Position numbers and translations under genes: made by a program. A DNA stretch of 64,000 nt from Nocardia higoensis (GTDB lineage: Bacteria; Actinomycetota; Actinomycetes; Mycobacteriales; Mycobacteriaceae): NCBI RefSeq assembly GCF_015477835.1, contig NZ_JADLQN010000006.1, positions 124,001 through 188,000 of the forward strand. The letters are read 5' to 3'. Positions 40,656 through 50,057 of the stretch are shown here, piece by piece. Positions within the stretch are counted from its first letter, which is position 1, and each line of letters begins with the position of its first letter. The notes under the pieces were generated by a model. The model was given only the letters and a program-made list of their open reading frames with translations, was not told where the DNA came from and searched no databases.

Positions 40656-41309
40656 ATGACTGCTCCTGTACTTCTCCTGCTCGGTGCCGGCCCCGGCCTC
40701 GGACTCTCGGTGGGCCGCCTGTTCGCGCGCGACGGGTTCACTGTCGTGCTGGCCGCCCGGCTCGCGGACGACGCCGAGCCGTTGGCCGAGCAGCTGCGGG
40801 CGGAAGGGGCGACCGCGGTGGGGGTCGGCGTGGATCTCGGTGATCCCGACGAGGTGAGCCGGGTCGTCGGCGAGGTCGGGCGGCGCTACGGCCGAATCGA
40901 CGTGCTGCACTTCAATCCGAGCGTCTTCCGGCAGGCGGACCCGCTGCACCTGTCGGTCGCCGACCTGATCGCGGACTTCACCGTCGGCGCCGCCGCACTG
41001 TTGCCCGCGGTCCAGGCGGCGCGCCCGTTCCTGACCGAGGGCGCCCGGGTGCTGGTCACCGGCAGCGCGGCGGCGGACAAGCCGTGGAACCAGGCCGCCT
41101 CGCTGGGGGTGCAGAAGGCGGCGGTGCGCAATCTGGTGACGAGTCTGGACACCACCCTGGCGCCGGAGGGCATCCGGGCAGTCGCCGTGCAGGTCAACGG
41201 CGTGCTCGACGAAGGCGCGTTCAGCAGGGAGAAGGTGGCGGCGGCGTTGCACGCGGCGGCGAATCGACCTGCGGGGGAGTGGACGCCGCACGTTTCCTAC
41301 GACGGCTGA
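40656..41309 (+). CDS. Short-chain dehydrogenase/reductase
   Basis: This is a 217-aa protein from the ATG at 40656 (a GTG at 40650 is also possible). The nucleotide motif VLLLLGAGPGLGLSVGRLFA is at residues 4-23, with VDLGDPDEV near 65. The catalytic SDR Tyr-x-x-x-Lys appears altered: the corresponding segment reads AASLGVQKAAVRNLV, with Lys but no Tyr at the usual place, and VLVTGSAAADKPW precedes it. It may thus be a non-classical or inactive SDR. It stands alone between the P450 and a carboxylesterase. Confidence 0.8.
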   Translation: MTAPVLLLLGAGPGLGLSVGRLFARDGFTVVLAARLADDAEPLAEQLRAEGATAVGVGVDLGDPDEVSRVVGEVGRRYGRIDVLHFNPSVFRQADPLHLSVADLIADFTVGAAALLPAVQAARPFLTEGARVLVTGSAAADKPWNQAASLGVQKAAVRNLVTSLDTTLAPEGIRAVAVQVNGVLDEGAFSREKVAAALHAAANRPAGEWTPHVSYDG

Positions 41310-41676
41310 ACCCGAGATCGGCGGAGGCGGGCGGTCTCGGCAGGCTCGCCTCGGTCCCGGAGAAGGCGAGGCCGTCGAGCGGGGTGGCGCGCACGGGGGC
41401 GAGGTCATCGCCGACCAGGTCGGCAGTTTCGTCCTCCGGGCGCTCGGACATCGGTAGTCGCCGCTACCCACACACGTGGCTGATCGGCGGCCCGACAAAC
41501 CGATCAGGCGGCATCGCTCCGATCGGTCAACGGCGTGACGTGGCAAGAGTCGCGCAGAGACCCGCCGTGCCCGCAACAAGCAGCAGGCGGGTCTCGTCCC
41601 CTCTAAGATCGTCGACGCACGCCGCCGAAAGTTCGTCGCCGCTGATGCACGCACGCCGTTCGGAGGGCTGGGACCC
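41310..41676. other. Intergenic region with a hairpin
   Basis: These 367 bases hold a 10-bp inverted repeat, GAGACCCGCC (41557-41566) and GGCGGGTCTC (41586-41595), that may terminate SDR transcription or be part of the esterase leader. Open frames on both strands have no ribosome site or domain. Confidence 0.45.
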
Positions 41677-43281
41677 ATGATCCGTTCGCTCGTTCGATCC
41701 ATGATCTCCGTGATTTCGGTGACCGCGCTCTTGTCGCTCGGTGTGTCGGCACCCGCCGTCGCGTCGACGCCCGAGCAGGTCAGCGTGACCGGTGGCGAGA
41801 TCGTCGGCTCCGCCGCTCACGGCACTGTCGAATTCCTGGGGATTCCGTTCGCCGCGCCCCCTACGGGCGGGGCCCGGTTCGGTCCGCCGGAGCCCGCGCC
41901 GTCCTGGCCGGGCGTGCGATCAGCGCACAGCCACGGACCGTCGTGCCCCCAGAACGGATTCGTTCCCGGGCTGCCTCCGGCAGCTCCCACCAGCGAAGAC
42001 TGCCTGACCATCGACGTCTACGCACCCGACGGGACAGCCGACCGACCCCGTCCGGTCATGGTGTTCTTCCACGGCGGGGGCTTCACGACCGGCTCGAACA
42101 GCCAATACGCCCCCACGCGCATGGTCGCGGACGGCGACGTCGTCGTGGCGATACCCAACTATCGTCTCGGCCCGTTCGGCTTCCTGTCGCTCCCCGAACT
42201 GGCCGCCGAGTCCGGTGGTGCCACCGGGACGATCGGCGTCCAGGACCAGCAGGCCGCCCTGCGGTGGGTACGCGACAACGCCCGGGCTTTCGGTGGCGAT
42301 CCGGCCAACGTCACGATCTTCGGGGAGTCGGCAGGCGGCGCGAGTGTGTGCGCGCACTTCGCCGCTCCGGCCTCCGACGGCCTGTTCCACAAGGCCATCG
42401 TGCAGAGCGGTTCCTGCGTGCGGTCGCCGGTGGTGCCCGGCAGCCGCGAGGACTCCTTCATCCGTTCGGCGCGCTTCGCGGACAGCGTGGGATGCGGCGA
42501 TCCCGCGACACGATTGGCCTGCCTGCGTGCTCGCCCCGTCGCGACTCTGCTCGACGCGTCGACCGTCGAACCCGACGAAGCCCTCCCGACCTGGACCCCC
42601 ACCGTCGACGGTGTCGTCATCACCCGACCACCGGACGCCGCGTTGCGCGCGGACAACCGAAAGATCCCACTCATGGTCGGCAGTAACAGCAATGAAGGCG
42701 CGCAACTGGTCGCGGAGTCCGACTACGCGCGTGGCCGTATCCCGGACGCGGCGAGCTACGACAGCTACGTCCGGCGAACCTTCGGCGCCCACGCCGACGC
42801 GATCCTCGCCCGATATCCGCTCGGGCGGTATCCCTCGCCCGCGGCCGCGCAATCCGCCGTGGTCACCGACGGCTTGTTCGCCTGCCCGGCGTTGTGGACG
42901 AGCCGCCTCGCCCGGGACACCGGACATCCCGTGTGGCAGTACGAGTTCGACCAGGCACCCTTCGGTGTCGCCGCCCCGCTGTTACCGGGCGCGTTCCATG
43001 CCGCCGAACTGCTCTATCTGTTCAGCGCCATCATGGGCGTCCCGGTGCCGTGGACCGGTGCCTCCGCGGCTTTCGCCGCGCAGATGCAGCGCTGGTGGAG
43101 CACCTTCGCCCACATCGGCGATCCGAACGGGCCCGGTGCACAGCAGTGGCAGCCCTGGCCCCCGCCGGACGGGCAGCCGATCGACGGGCCCGCCCTGGCC
43201 ATGCGAGCGACGGGCAGCACCATGATCGAAGATTTCACCCTCCGGCACGACTGCGCCTTCTGGTCGGAGCACCGGCAGTGA
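41677..43281 (+). CDS. Secreted carboxylesterase (type B)
   Basis: This is a 534-aa protein with its ATG at 41677 after CGGAGGG. The signal peptide is MISVISVTALLSLGVSAPAV, with cleavage near VAST. Type B motifs are EDCLTIDVYAP near residue 108, VFFHGGGFTTGS (oxyanion hole) near 129, and TIFGESAGGASVCAHFAAPA with the nucleophile Ser at 218. The expected Glu (GSNSNEGAQLV) and His (FHAAELLYLF) follow. The size is normal for the family. It hydrolyses esters outside the membrane; the substrate is unknown. Transcription is single-gene. Confidence 0.92.
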   Translation: MIRSLVRSMISVISVTALLSLGVSAPAVASTPEQVSVTGGEIVGSAAHGTVEFLGIPFAAPPTGGARFGPPEPAPSWPGVRSAHSHGPSCPQNGFVPGLPPAAPTSEDCLTIDVYAPDGTADRPRPVMVFFHGGGFTTGSNSQYAPTRMVADGDVVVAIPNYRLGPFGFLSLPELAAESGGATGTIGVQDQQAALRWVRDNARAFGGDPANVTIFGESAGGASVCAHFAAPASDGLFHKAIVQSGSCVRSPVVPGSREDSFIRSARFADSVGCGDPATRLACLRARPVATLLDASTVEPDEALPTWTPTVDGVVITRPPDAALRADNRKIPLMVGSNSNEGAQLVAESDYARGRIPDAASYDSYVRRTFGAHADAILARYPLGRYPSPAAAQSAVVTDGLFACPALWTSRLARDTGHPVWQYEFDQAPFGVAAPLLPGAFHAAELLYLFSAIMGVPVPWTGASAAFAAQMQRWWSTFAHIGDPNGPGAQQWQPWPPPDGQPIDGPALAMRATGSTMIEDFTLRHDCAFWSEHRQ

Positions 43282-43424
43282 CACCGTGCATACCCTGCTG
43301 GCGGCGGAGTTCGCGCCCTGCCGATTCGAACGGATCAGGGTAGCCTGACCTGCCTTTTCTTTTCCGAGGGCGGGACATATCGTCGGGAATCGTCCGTGAG
43401 ATCTCCCAACCAGAGGAGTTCGAC

Positions 43425-43724
43425 ATGACCACGATGGAAATGCCCCACGTTCGCGAGTGCACGGTCAGCAAATGCTCCTACAACCACGACGGTTGCCACG
43501 CCTACGCGATCAACGTCGCCGGTCACAACGGCAGCGCCGATTGCGAGACCTTCGTCCCGCTGTCCGTGAAGGGCGGACTTGACACCGTCACCAGCATGGT
43601 GGGCGCCTGTCAGCGCGCCGATTGCGCCCACAACGAGAGTCTCGAATGTACGGCCAGCGACATCCGTGTCGGGCCCGGTTCCGGTACCCACTCGGCGCGC
43701 TGCCTCACCTACGACCCGCGCTGA
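43425..43724 (+). CDS. DUF1540 family small Cys-rich protein
   Basis: This is a 99-aa protein with its ATG at 43425 after CAGAGGAG. It has two DUF1540 repeats: CTVSKCSYNHDGCHAYAINV followed by ADCETF, and CQRADCAHNESLECTASDIR followed by ARCLTY. Each repeat has four Cys that could bind a metal or form disulfides. The function is unknown; the family is often linked to stress or sporulation-like states in Gram-positive bacteria. It converges with a minus-strand DUF1990 gene. Confidence 0.85.
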   Translation: MTTMEMPHVRECTVSKCSYNHDGCHAYAINVAGHNGSADCETFVPLSVKGGLDTVTSMVGACQRADCAHNESLECTASDIRVGPGSGTHSARCLTYDPR

Positions 43725-43827
43725 GCCGCGAGAATCGAATCGGACCCCGGGTCGCCGATCGGCGCGGACAGGCCACGAGCCCGACAACGCGCCGCGCCGA
43801 TCGATCCACGACCCGGTGCCGGTTCGC

Positions 43828-44355
43828 TCACGCGGTGGACACAGCGGAAATGTACCGATCGGCCATGCGGCGCTGCCCCAGACGAGCGAGCGGCCCGGCG
43901 AGCCGCAGATACCACACCGCAGGGCGAGAGAACGCCGTGACCACGGCGTACACCGACTCGTCGGCCGGGTCGTACTCCACCGCGAACAGTTCCTCCCCGC
44001 TGACCGGATGCCCCGGCAGCGTGCCGTAGGCGAATCCGCGACGGTCCGGCTCGTCCACGACATACACGACCCGGCAGGCCGCGGATATCGCCACGGGCCC
44101 CACACCCAACCGCACCACCACGCGTGTTCCCGGTGCGGCGACGGGCGAACTCGCGGAGTGGAAAACGCCCGCGCCATCGAGCATCCGATACGCCATGACC
44201 TCGGCACCCGCGCGCTCGAACAGTGCCCGACCACGTCCGATCCGGCGCCGCCGGGTGAAAAGGTGATAACCGGTCGGTGTCCGGCCCGCCGTGGCGCCGA
44301 CTGCTGAATAGGTGAAACCGCTCGCGCCGTCGTCACTCACACGTCCATTCTGCAC
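43828..44355 (-). CDS. DUF1990 (UPF0548) family protein
   Basis: This is a protein of up to 175 aa; the ATG at 44355 and a GTG at 44340 are both possible. The family signature is complete: YHLFTRRRRIGRGRALFERA, RVVVRLGVGPVAISAACRVV, YVVDEPDRRGFAYGTLPGHP, SGEELFAVEYDP and VTAFSRPAVWYLRLAGPLAR. This SRPBCC-like family has no assigned activity. It is monocistronic and separated from its neighbours by about 45 to 100 bases. Confidence 0.88.
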   Translation of the reverse strand: MQNGRVSDDGASGFTYSAVGATAGRTPTGYHLFTRRRRIGRGRALFERAGAEVMAYRMLDGAGVFHSASSPVAAPGTRVVVRLGVGPVAISAACRVVYVVDEPDRRGFAYGTLPGHPVSGEELFAVEYDPADESVYAVVTAFSRPAVWYLRLAGPLARLGQRRMADRYISAVSTA

Positions 44356-44400
44356 CGGAACACCCGATCGGAAGCGCGTCGCCGAGCGCTGTGCGAACGA

Positions 44401-44685
44401 TCAGCCGGCCCCGTTCGTGGCCACGTAGATCAGCAGCGCCATCATCAGAGCGACCGCTCCCAGCAGGCCGCCGACAAGGGCATCCGCCCGATTAGTCGCG
44501 ATGCCGCGATCCACCCGATCCCAGCCGACGAAACCCGCTGCCACCGCGGCCAATCCAGCCGGTGCGGACAGAATCTCCCCCACGAGCGGGATGAACGTGA
44601 ACCCGAGCGCGAAGATGCCGAGTACCAGGGCCGCCAACCCGACACCGTTACCGGTCGGCGGGTTGTGGTCGGGGACCGGTGCCAT
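44401..44685 (-). CDS. Small membrane protein (DUF4190-like)
   Basis: This is a 94-aa protein with a short Pro-rich N-terminus (MAPVPDHNPPTGNGVGLAAL) and three hydrophobic helices: ALVLGIFALGFTFIPLV, LSAPAGLAAVAAGFVGW and ALVGGLLGAVALMMALLIYV. The pattern resembles DUF4190 membrane proteins. There is no known function and no operon partner. Confidence 0.65.
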   Translation of the reverse strand: MAPVPDHNPPTGNGVGLAALVLGIFALGFTFIPLVGEILSAPAGLAAVAAGFVGWDRVDRGIATNRADALVGGLLGAVALMMALLIYVATNGAG

Positions 44686-44799
44686 ACCGAGGAGCGTAGC
44701 CGTGATGCGGCCCCGGTGGCCCGATGGCAGGATCTCCGCACGTGGGGCCCTGGTGGGGCGCGAAGACGGCTCCGGTGACCAGTACCGACCGGGCGTGGT

Positions 44800-45987
44800 T
44801 CAGCAGCTGGTCGGCGCGGGCTCGCCCCGGAATCGTGCTTCGACGTAATTCCAGGCGTCGGCGAACCCGGCGACAGCCGCCGTCATGTGCTCGGCGATGT
44901 CGTAGGGCACCATCTGCACCGGTGCCCCCGCCTTGCAGTAGCGCTCGGCGGTCTCGGCGAGCGGGCCGAACGCGGTGAGAGTGTCGTAGCGGCCTTGCCA
45001 CAGATAGGTGGGAACGGTGGGGACGCCGGGGAAATCGCGCAAGCTGTTCTCGCGCAGCACTTCTCGCGCCTGTGGGCTGTCCATCAGGCTCTTGGAGGCG
45101 GCCATCTGCTCGGCGCTGCGGAAGGCGCCGTGGAAGAGCAGGAAGCGACGGCAGGCGTCGTGGGTGAACTCCCGGAACCACAGACCGTTCTCGTTCAGCT
45201 GGTCCGAGATCGGCAGGCGGTCGGGGTATTCGCGCTCCAGGCCCATCGCGGCGGCGAAGGCGAGACCGAAGCCGGGGTGCGGGTCGAAACCGAGGCTGAG
45301 GGCCATCTGTTCCAGGTCGGCGGGGACACCGCCCGCGACCGCCGCGGCGAGTTTCAGGTCAGGAGCGTAGGTGGGCTGCAAGGCGGCCGCCCAGGCGGTG
45401 GCCATGCCGCCGCCGGAGTAGCCGGCGATCGCCACCGGTGAATCGGCCAGGCCCAGTTCGGTGACACGCTGCGCCGCTTTCACGCTGTCGAGGGTCACCA
45501 TGCCGCTGAGCTTCGCGGCGCCGTAGGCGACGTTGGGGCCGAGGTAGTCGGGCAGGGAGATGGCCCAACCGCGGCCGATGGGCAACATCGCGCCGACGGC
45601 GTCCTGCAGTTCGCCGTTGAACAGCGAGCGCGAGGGGTTGCAGCGCGAGCCGAGCGAATTGATCAACGCCTGGTAGGAAACCAGCGGCGGGTTGCGTACG
45701 CCCACGGGGATCAGCACGGTGGTGACGCCCATGATCGGGTTGCCGCCGGAGTTGGTGGAGCGGAAAGCCACCTGCCAGCCTTCGGTGCCCACATAGGGCA
45801 TGGTGTCGATCCGGCGGGTCCGCACCACGTCACCGGGCTGCAGGGAGCCGAGGTCGGCGGGCGGGGCGTAGAACGGATCCGGGTCCGGCTGAGGGTAGAG
45901 CGGTTCGGCTTGGGCGGGCGCGCCCACGACGCCGAGCGAAAGGATGCTCAGGATCAAGATCAGGATGCGGGTCACGACTGTCGACAC
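44800..45987 (-). CDS. Secreted lipase, LIP family (PF03583-like)
   Basis: This is a 395-aa protein with its ATG at 45987. The signal peptide is TRILILILSILSLGVVGAPA, with cleavage near AQAEP. The LIP-family layout is present: PGDVVRTRRIDTMPY, TVLIPVGVRNPPLVSYQALI, ISLPDYLGPNVAYG, the nucleophile region VAIAGYSGGGMATAWAAALQ, and a C-terminal VPTYLWQGRYDTL (Asp) with DIAEHMTAAV (His). Such enzymes of mycolic-acid bacteria hydrolyse acylglycerols outside the cell. It stands alone, with a long leader region upstream. Confidence 0.92.
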   Translation of the reverse strand: MSTVVTRILILILSILSLGVVGAPAQAEPLYPQPDPDPFYAPPADLGSLQPGDVVRTRRIDTMPYVGTEGWQVAFRSTNSGGNPIMGVTTVLIPVGVRNPPLVSYQALINSLGSRCNPSRSLFNGELQDAVGAMLPIGRGWAISLPDYLGPNVAYGAAKLSGMVTLDSVKAAQRVTELGLADSPVAIAGYSGGGMATAWAAALQPTYAPDLKLAAAVAGGVPADLEQMALSLGFDPHPGFGLAFAAAMGLEREYPDRLPISDQLNENGLWFREFTHDACRRFLLFHGAFRSAEQMAASKSLMDSPQAREVLRENSLRDFPGVPTVPTYLWQGRYDTLTAFGPLAETAERYCKAGAPVQMVPYDIAEHMTAAVAGFADAWNYVEARFRGEPAPTSC

Positions 45988-46436
45988 GGTCTTCCTTCAC
46001 ACATCGGGTAGCACCGAGGAGCGCCGTGGCATGGGGCCGCGGCGGCCATCGGTGAATGAACTGGCGGGACGTGCGACACAGCGTACGGCGGCGTCCGCTG
46101 GGTCGGATGCCCGTGTTCGCGGCTGCGGCACCGTTCGCGGCGAACATAGCGCAATCACGTTGTCGCCGAGGAGGTCACGAACCCGATGGTGGGAATTATC
46201 ACAGCGGGACAGGGTTTCGTAGGTGGCGCAAGGGGTGTGGACCGAGGCGCTGCCCCGGTTTCCACCTACGGTGACAGCGGTAGCCGTTGTGTCGGTGCAG
46301 AATCAGGCTCAGCCTGTGCCGGGCACGCCCGGCAACCCGGGGAGCGGTGCAGCGGCACCCCAGGTTGTCGGGCGTGCCGCTGCACTCGGCGCCCGGAGGT
46401 GACAGCGCTCCTCACGGCCGTCGTGACCGAGGCGGA
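45988..46436. other. 449-bp intergenic region, no gene recognised
   Basis: This region lies between the lipase start and the end of a small minus-strand gene. Open frames on the plus strand (for example from 46056) have Arg-rich shadow composition. The part near 46170-46230 is less GC-rich and may hold a promoter. Nothing more can be supported. Confidence 0.45.
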
Positions 46437-46661
46437 TCAGCCTTCCTGGGCTGCCAGATCCACCAGTGCGGCCGCGAGCCGGAAGAACTTGTTGCTCCCG
46501 AGGTCGCCGATGGTCTTGATGCCCAACGCCTCGAACAACTGCGCGTCGTGCTTCTCCGCCAATCCCGCCAACGCCGAGGGCGGAGCAGCCAGCAGCTCCG
46601 TCAGCGACTTGTCCTCGAAAGCCTTGTCGAGAACCTTGTCCAGCACCACAGGGACAGCCAC
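46437..46661 (-). CDS. Small helical protein (actinobacterial, helix-hairpin-helix-like)
   Basis: This is a 74-aa protein from the GTG at 46661, which has AAGGAG 7 bases upstream; the frame continues to an ATG at 46700 without a site. The sequence LDKVLDKAFEDKSLTELLAA, PPSALAGLAEKHDAQLFEAL, GIKTIGDLGSNKFFRLAAAL resembles short actinobacterial proteins with a single HhH-like motif (GIKTxxDLGxNKxF). It could bind DNA or another protein. No neighbours share its strand. Confidence 0.6.
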   Translation of the reverse strand: MAVPVVLDKVLDKAFEDKSLTELLAAPPSALAGLAEKHDAQLFEALGIKTIGDLGSNKFFRLAAALVDLAAQEG

Positions 46662-46947
46662 GTCCGACTCCTTCGTTCGACCAGTCTGCAACACGGCCAC
46701 GAAACCGTGACCGCACCGACCCGCATGCGTAATCGGCTGTTACAGAGCGTAGTTCATCGTCAGATGTCCCAGGTCGGTGGTGTTGCCCGATCGCCTCGGG
46801 CGCGTGGTGGACGCTTACCCGCCGCCGAGCGCGTGGCGGCGAGCGGGACATTGCGCGCCGTGACCTCGACCGCGAATCGGCGCCGGATAGATGTGCTGAT
46901 GGTTCGCTAGACTCGGAATCAGCACTTCCTGCGTGCGGAGAAAGGGT

Positions 46948-47004
46948 ATGGACGACTACGACAGGCTCGGCCGTTCGAGTCGTGACCGTCGGTGGCGGTC
47001 ATGA
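46948..47004 (+). CDS. Short upstream ORF coupled to the first CNNM gene
   Basis: The 18-codon frame MDDYDRLGRSSRDRRWRS follows GGAGAAAGGGT. Its TGA (47002-47004) overlaps the ATG (47001) of the next gene. The arrangement suggests translational coupling or a leader peptide. The coding value of the peptide itself is uncertain. Confidence 0.35.
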   Translation: MDDYDRLGRSSRDRRWRS

Positions 47005-48296
47005 CCGCGGACACGGTCGTGAACGTGTTGTTCGTCGTGGTGTTCATCCTGATCGGTGGCGTGTTCGCCGCCGCTGAGATCGCCCTGGTGACGTTGCGCG
47101 AGAGTCAGCTGCGGTCGCTCGAGCGGCGGGGCAGGCGCGGCGCCAGGACCGCCGCTTTGGCTCGGAATCCGAACCGGTTCTTGTCCGCGGTCCAGATCGG
47201 GGTGACCGTGGCCGGGTTCTTCTCGGCCGCCTACGGCGCCTCGACGATCGCACCGGATTTCAGCCCTGTCCTGCGGGAATGGGGGTTGTCCGAGGAGGCG
47301 GCGAACGCGGTGGCGTTGATCGCGACCACGTTGGTGATCGCGTATCTGTCGCTGATTCTCGGCGAGCTGGTACCCAAACGCCTCGCACTGCAGCGCACGA
47401 CGGGGGTGTCGCTGGCGACGGCGTCGCCGCTGGATCGGTTCGCCACGGTGATGTCGCCGGTGATATGGCTGCTGTCGGTATCCACCGATGCGCTCGTGCG
47501 CCTGCTCGGCGGGGATCCCGGGCACAAGGGCGAGGAGATGACCCACGACGAGCTCCGGGAGTTGCTGACCGGTCATCGCGGCATTCCCGACGAAGAACGC
47601 CAGATGCTCGCCGAGGTCTTCGATGCCGGGGAACGCAGTCTGGCCAAGGTGATGAGGCCCAGGACCGAAGTGGACTTCCTCGACGCGGACCTGGCCGTGA
47701 ACGAGGCTCGTGAGCGAGCGATCGAAGCCGGGCACAGCCGGTATCCGGTCGCTCGATCTTCCCTCGACGATGTTCTCGGTTTCGTTCATCTGCGTGACTT
47801 GCTGCGCGCTGGAGAGTCCGAGAACCGGACGGTCGCCGGCTTGTGTCGGCCGCTGCTGCAGTTGCCTGCCTCGAAATCCGCGCTTGCCACACTCACGCTG
47901 ATGCGCCGGGGCAATACGCAACTGGTCCTCGTGGTCGATGAGTACGGTGGCACCGCCGGTATCGCCACCGTGGAGGACATCGTCGAAGAGATCGTCGGGG
48001 AGATCGGCGACGAATTCGATCCGCTGCCGAGCGGCGCCAACCATTCGGCCGCCACGGGGGCGCCCCATCGCATCGATGGGCTGCTGATCGTGGAAGACGC
48101 CGAACAGATCTTGGGTATCACCTTGCCCGACGGCCCTTACGAAACCGTCGCGGGCTGCGTCCTGCACCATCTGCAGCGTATCCCTCAGATCGGGGACAGT
48201 GTGGTGATCGAAGGCCATCGGTTCACGGTGAGCGATCTGGACGGCAAACGCATCGCCGCGCTACGAGTCACGCCCCAGCGTGCCTCGGCACCGTAG
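47001..48296 (+). CDS. CNNM/CorC-family ('hemolysin family') membrane protein 1
   Basis: This protein has about 431 residues and an ATG at 47001 (a GTG at 46992 is also in frame). Residues 1-185 are the DUF21/CNNM membrane domain (VVFILIGGVFAAAEIALVTL, AVQIGVTVAGFFSAAYGAST, LILGELVPKRLALQ). Residues 205-330 are a CBS pair (MRPRTEVDFLDADLAVNEAR, LVLVVDEYGGTAGIATVEDI). The last ~80 are the CorC_HlyC domain (DGLLIVEDAEQILGITLPDG). Family members are linked to magnesium or other divalent cation transport; real haemolysis is not implied. It is first of three tandem family members. Confidence 0.9.
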   Translation: MTADTVVNVLFVVVFILIGGVFAAAEIALVTLRESQLRSLERRGRRGARTAALARNPNRFLSAVQIGVTVAGFFSAAYGASTIAPDFSPVLREWGLSEEAANAVALIATTLVIAYLSLILGELVPKRLALQRTTGVSLATASPLDRFATVMSPVIWLLSVSTDALVRLLGGDPGHKGEEMTHDELRELLTGHRGIPDEERQMLAEVFDAGERSLAKVMRPRTEVDFLDADLAVNEARERAIEAGHSRYPVARSSLDDVLGFVHLRDLLRAGESENRTVAGLCRPLLQLPASKSALATLTLMRRGNTQLVLVVDEYGGTAGIATVEDIVEEIVGEIGDEFDPLPSGANHSAATGAPHRIDGLLIVEDAEQILGITLPDGPYETVAGCVLHHLQRIPQIGDSVVIEGHRFTVSDLDGKRIAALRVTPQRASAP

Positions 48297-48695
48297 TGTC
48301 CCCTCGGCGTCCCGGGCCTGGAAGTCGCCCGGCCGCAGTGCGCTCGGCCGGGAGGATATCGTTCACAGGATCGGGATATCGGGTGGTATCTCGACGGCGG
48401 AGAGAATCGGCAGATCGACATCGCCGATCCTGCGGTGTTCCGCCCGATCCTGGTGTCGCGATGATCCAGGAGGGATCGTGAACCGGGCAATGGTCGACAG
48501 CGCGGTCACGATGTCTCGACCGCGGATGCGCCGGGAGGCCGGCCGCGATGGCCGGGTCCTCGGTGAAGTTCTGTCGGGTTCCTGCCCCTGTACCTCGAGC
48601 AGAAGAGAGCTGATGAGACGCACCTCGCGCGGAAATCGACAACCCGGCCCGCTCCGGGAGGATCGCCTTCCTCGAAGCCATCCCGAGGTGACGTC
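48297..48695. other. 399-bp gap between CNNM genes 1 and 2, no gene recognised
   Basis: No frame here has a domain or ribosome site. It contains several short inverted repeats, such as GGATATCG/CGGGATATC around 48353-48382, without clear function. It probably carries the promoter of CNNM genes 2 and 3. Confidence 0.4.
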
Positions 48696-50057
48696 GTGCT
48701 GACCGCGCTGAATATCGTGCTCGGCGTGGTCGTGGTGCTGCTGATCACCGCGTTGACGGGGTACTTCGTCGCTCAGGAATTCGCCTACATGGCGGTGGAC
48801 CGCTCCCGGCTCAAAGCGCGCGCTGTGGAGGGCGACGTGGCTGCCGAGCGCGCGTTGCGGGTGACCCGCCGGACATCCTTCATGCTGTCCGGCGCTCAGC
48901 TGGGGATCACCGTGACGGGACTGCTCGTCGGCTATGTGGCCGAACCCCTCATCGGCCGCGGCCTCGGCGAACTGCTCGGCGGGGTGGGGGTGCCCACCGC
49001 GGTCGGCATCGCGGTCGGCGCGGTGCTGGCCATCGCGTTCTCGACGTTGGTGCAGATGCTGTTCGGGGAGTTGGTGCCCAAGAACCTCGCCATCGCCCGA
49101 CCCGAGCCGGTGGCCCGGTGGCTGGCGGCGTCGACGACGGTGTATCTGAAGATCTTCGGCTGGTTGATCCGGTTGTTCGATCAATCCTCGAACCTGCTGC
49201 TGCGGGCTCTGCGCATCGAACCGGTCCACGATGTCGAGCACTCGGCCACTCCACGCGATCTCGAACACATCGTCGCCGCGTCACGCGACGCGGGCGAACT
49301 CCCGCGCGAACTGTCGACCTTGCTCGACCGCATTCTGGACTTCCCGACCAGCACCGCCGAGCACGCGATGATCCCTCGCGCCCGGGTCGACACGGTGCAC
49401 ATCGACGAACCGGTCGCCGACGTACTCGTCCGAATGCGGACCGGGCACACCCGCTACCCGGTGGTCGGCACCTCCAGCGACGACCTGCGCGGGGTGATCC
49501 AGCTCCACGATCTCCTGGGCAGCGGCGCCACGGGTACCGCCGCCACGCTGATGCGGCCGCCCGTCCTGGTGCCCGAGACGCTGCCGCTGCCCGAGGTCGT
49601 GACCCGACTCGGTGACGAGCGTGCGGAGATGGCGTTCGTTGTCGATGAATACGGTGGTTTCGCCGGCATCGTCACCATCGAGGACCTCGCCGAAGAACTC
49701 GTCGGCGAGATCGCCGACGAGCACGATCCCAGCACGGCCGCCGATATCGTCGCCGAGAACGGCGGCTGGCTACTCGCCGGTGACGTGCACCTCGACGAAG
49801 TCGAGCGTCTGCTCGATCTGACCTTGCCCGACGGCGACTACGAAACCATCGCCGGACTGGTCATCTCCGTGTTCAACGGGTTCCCCGAGGCCGGGGATCG
49901 GGTCGAGATCCCGCTGCGCCGTGAGGGAGTCGACTATCTCGACGACGCGCCGCCGCAGCAGACGGTGATCGCGGAAGTGCGCAGCGTCCACAAACATGTT
50001 CCTGCCTCGGTGTTCCTCACCGTGCACACCGAATCGGAGGAGGCAGGTGATGAGTAG
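48696..50057 (+). CDS. CNNM/CorC-family membrane protein 2
   Basis: This is a 453-aa protein with a GTG start at 48696, the first codon that includes the whole first membrane helix. The order is: DUF21 domain (TALTGYFVAQEFAYMAVDRS, SGAQLGITVTGLLVGYVAEP, MLFGELVPKNLAIARPEPVA), CBS pair (MIPRARVDTVHIDEPVADVL, AFVVDEYGGFAGIVTIEDLA), CorC_HlyC (LLAGDVHLDEVERLLDLTLP). The domain order and length are complete. It overlaps the next gene by 8 bases, so the two are translated together, probably as partners in one complex. Confidence 0.9.
   Translation: MLTALNIVLGVVVVLLITALTGYFVAQEFAYMAVDRSRLKARAVEGDVAAERALRVTRRTSFMLSGAQLGITVTGLLVGYVAEPLIGRGLGELLGGVGVPTAVGIAVGAVLAIAFSTLVQMLFGELVPKNLAIARPEPVARWLAASTTVYLKIFGWLIRLFDQSSNLLLRALRIEPVHDVEHSATPRDLEHIVAASRDAGELPRELSTLLDRILDFPTSTAEHAMIPRARVDTVHIDEPVADVLVRMRTGHTRYPVVGTSSDDLRGVIQLHDLLGSGATGTAATLMRPPVLVPETLPLPEVVTRLGDERAEMAFVVDEYGGFAGIVTIEDLAEELVGEIADEHDPSTAADIVAENGGWLLAGDVHLDEVERLLDLTLPDGDYETIAGLVISVFNGFPEAGDRVEIPLRREGVDYLDDAPPQQTVIAEVRSVHKHVPASVFLTVHTESEEAGDE

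Noticed and set aside
41221..41451. A small acidic protein on the minus strand (76 codons) after the SDR gene
   Set aside because: Its 3' half is antisense to the SDR gene and the rest is Pro-rich filler; I could not support it.
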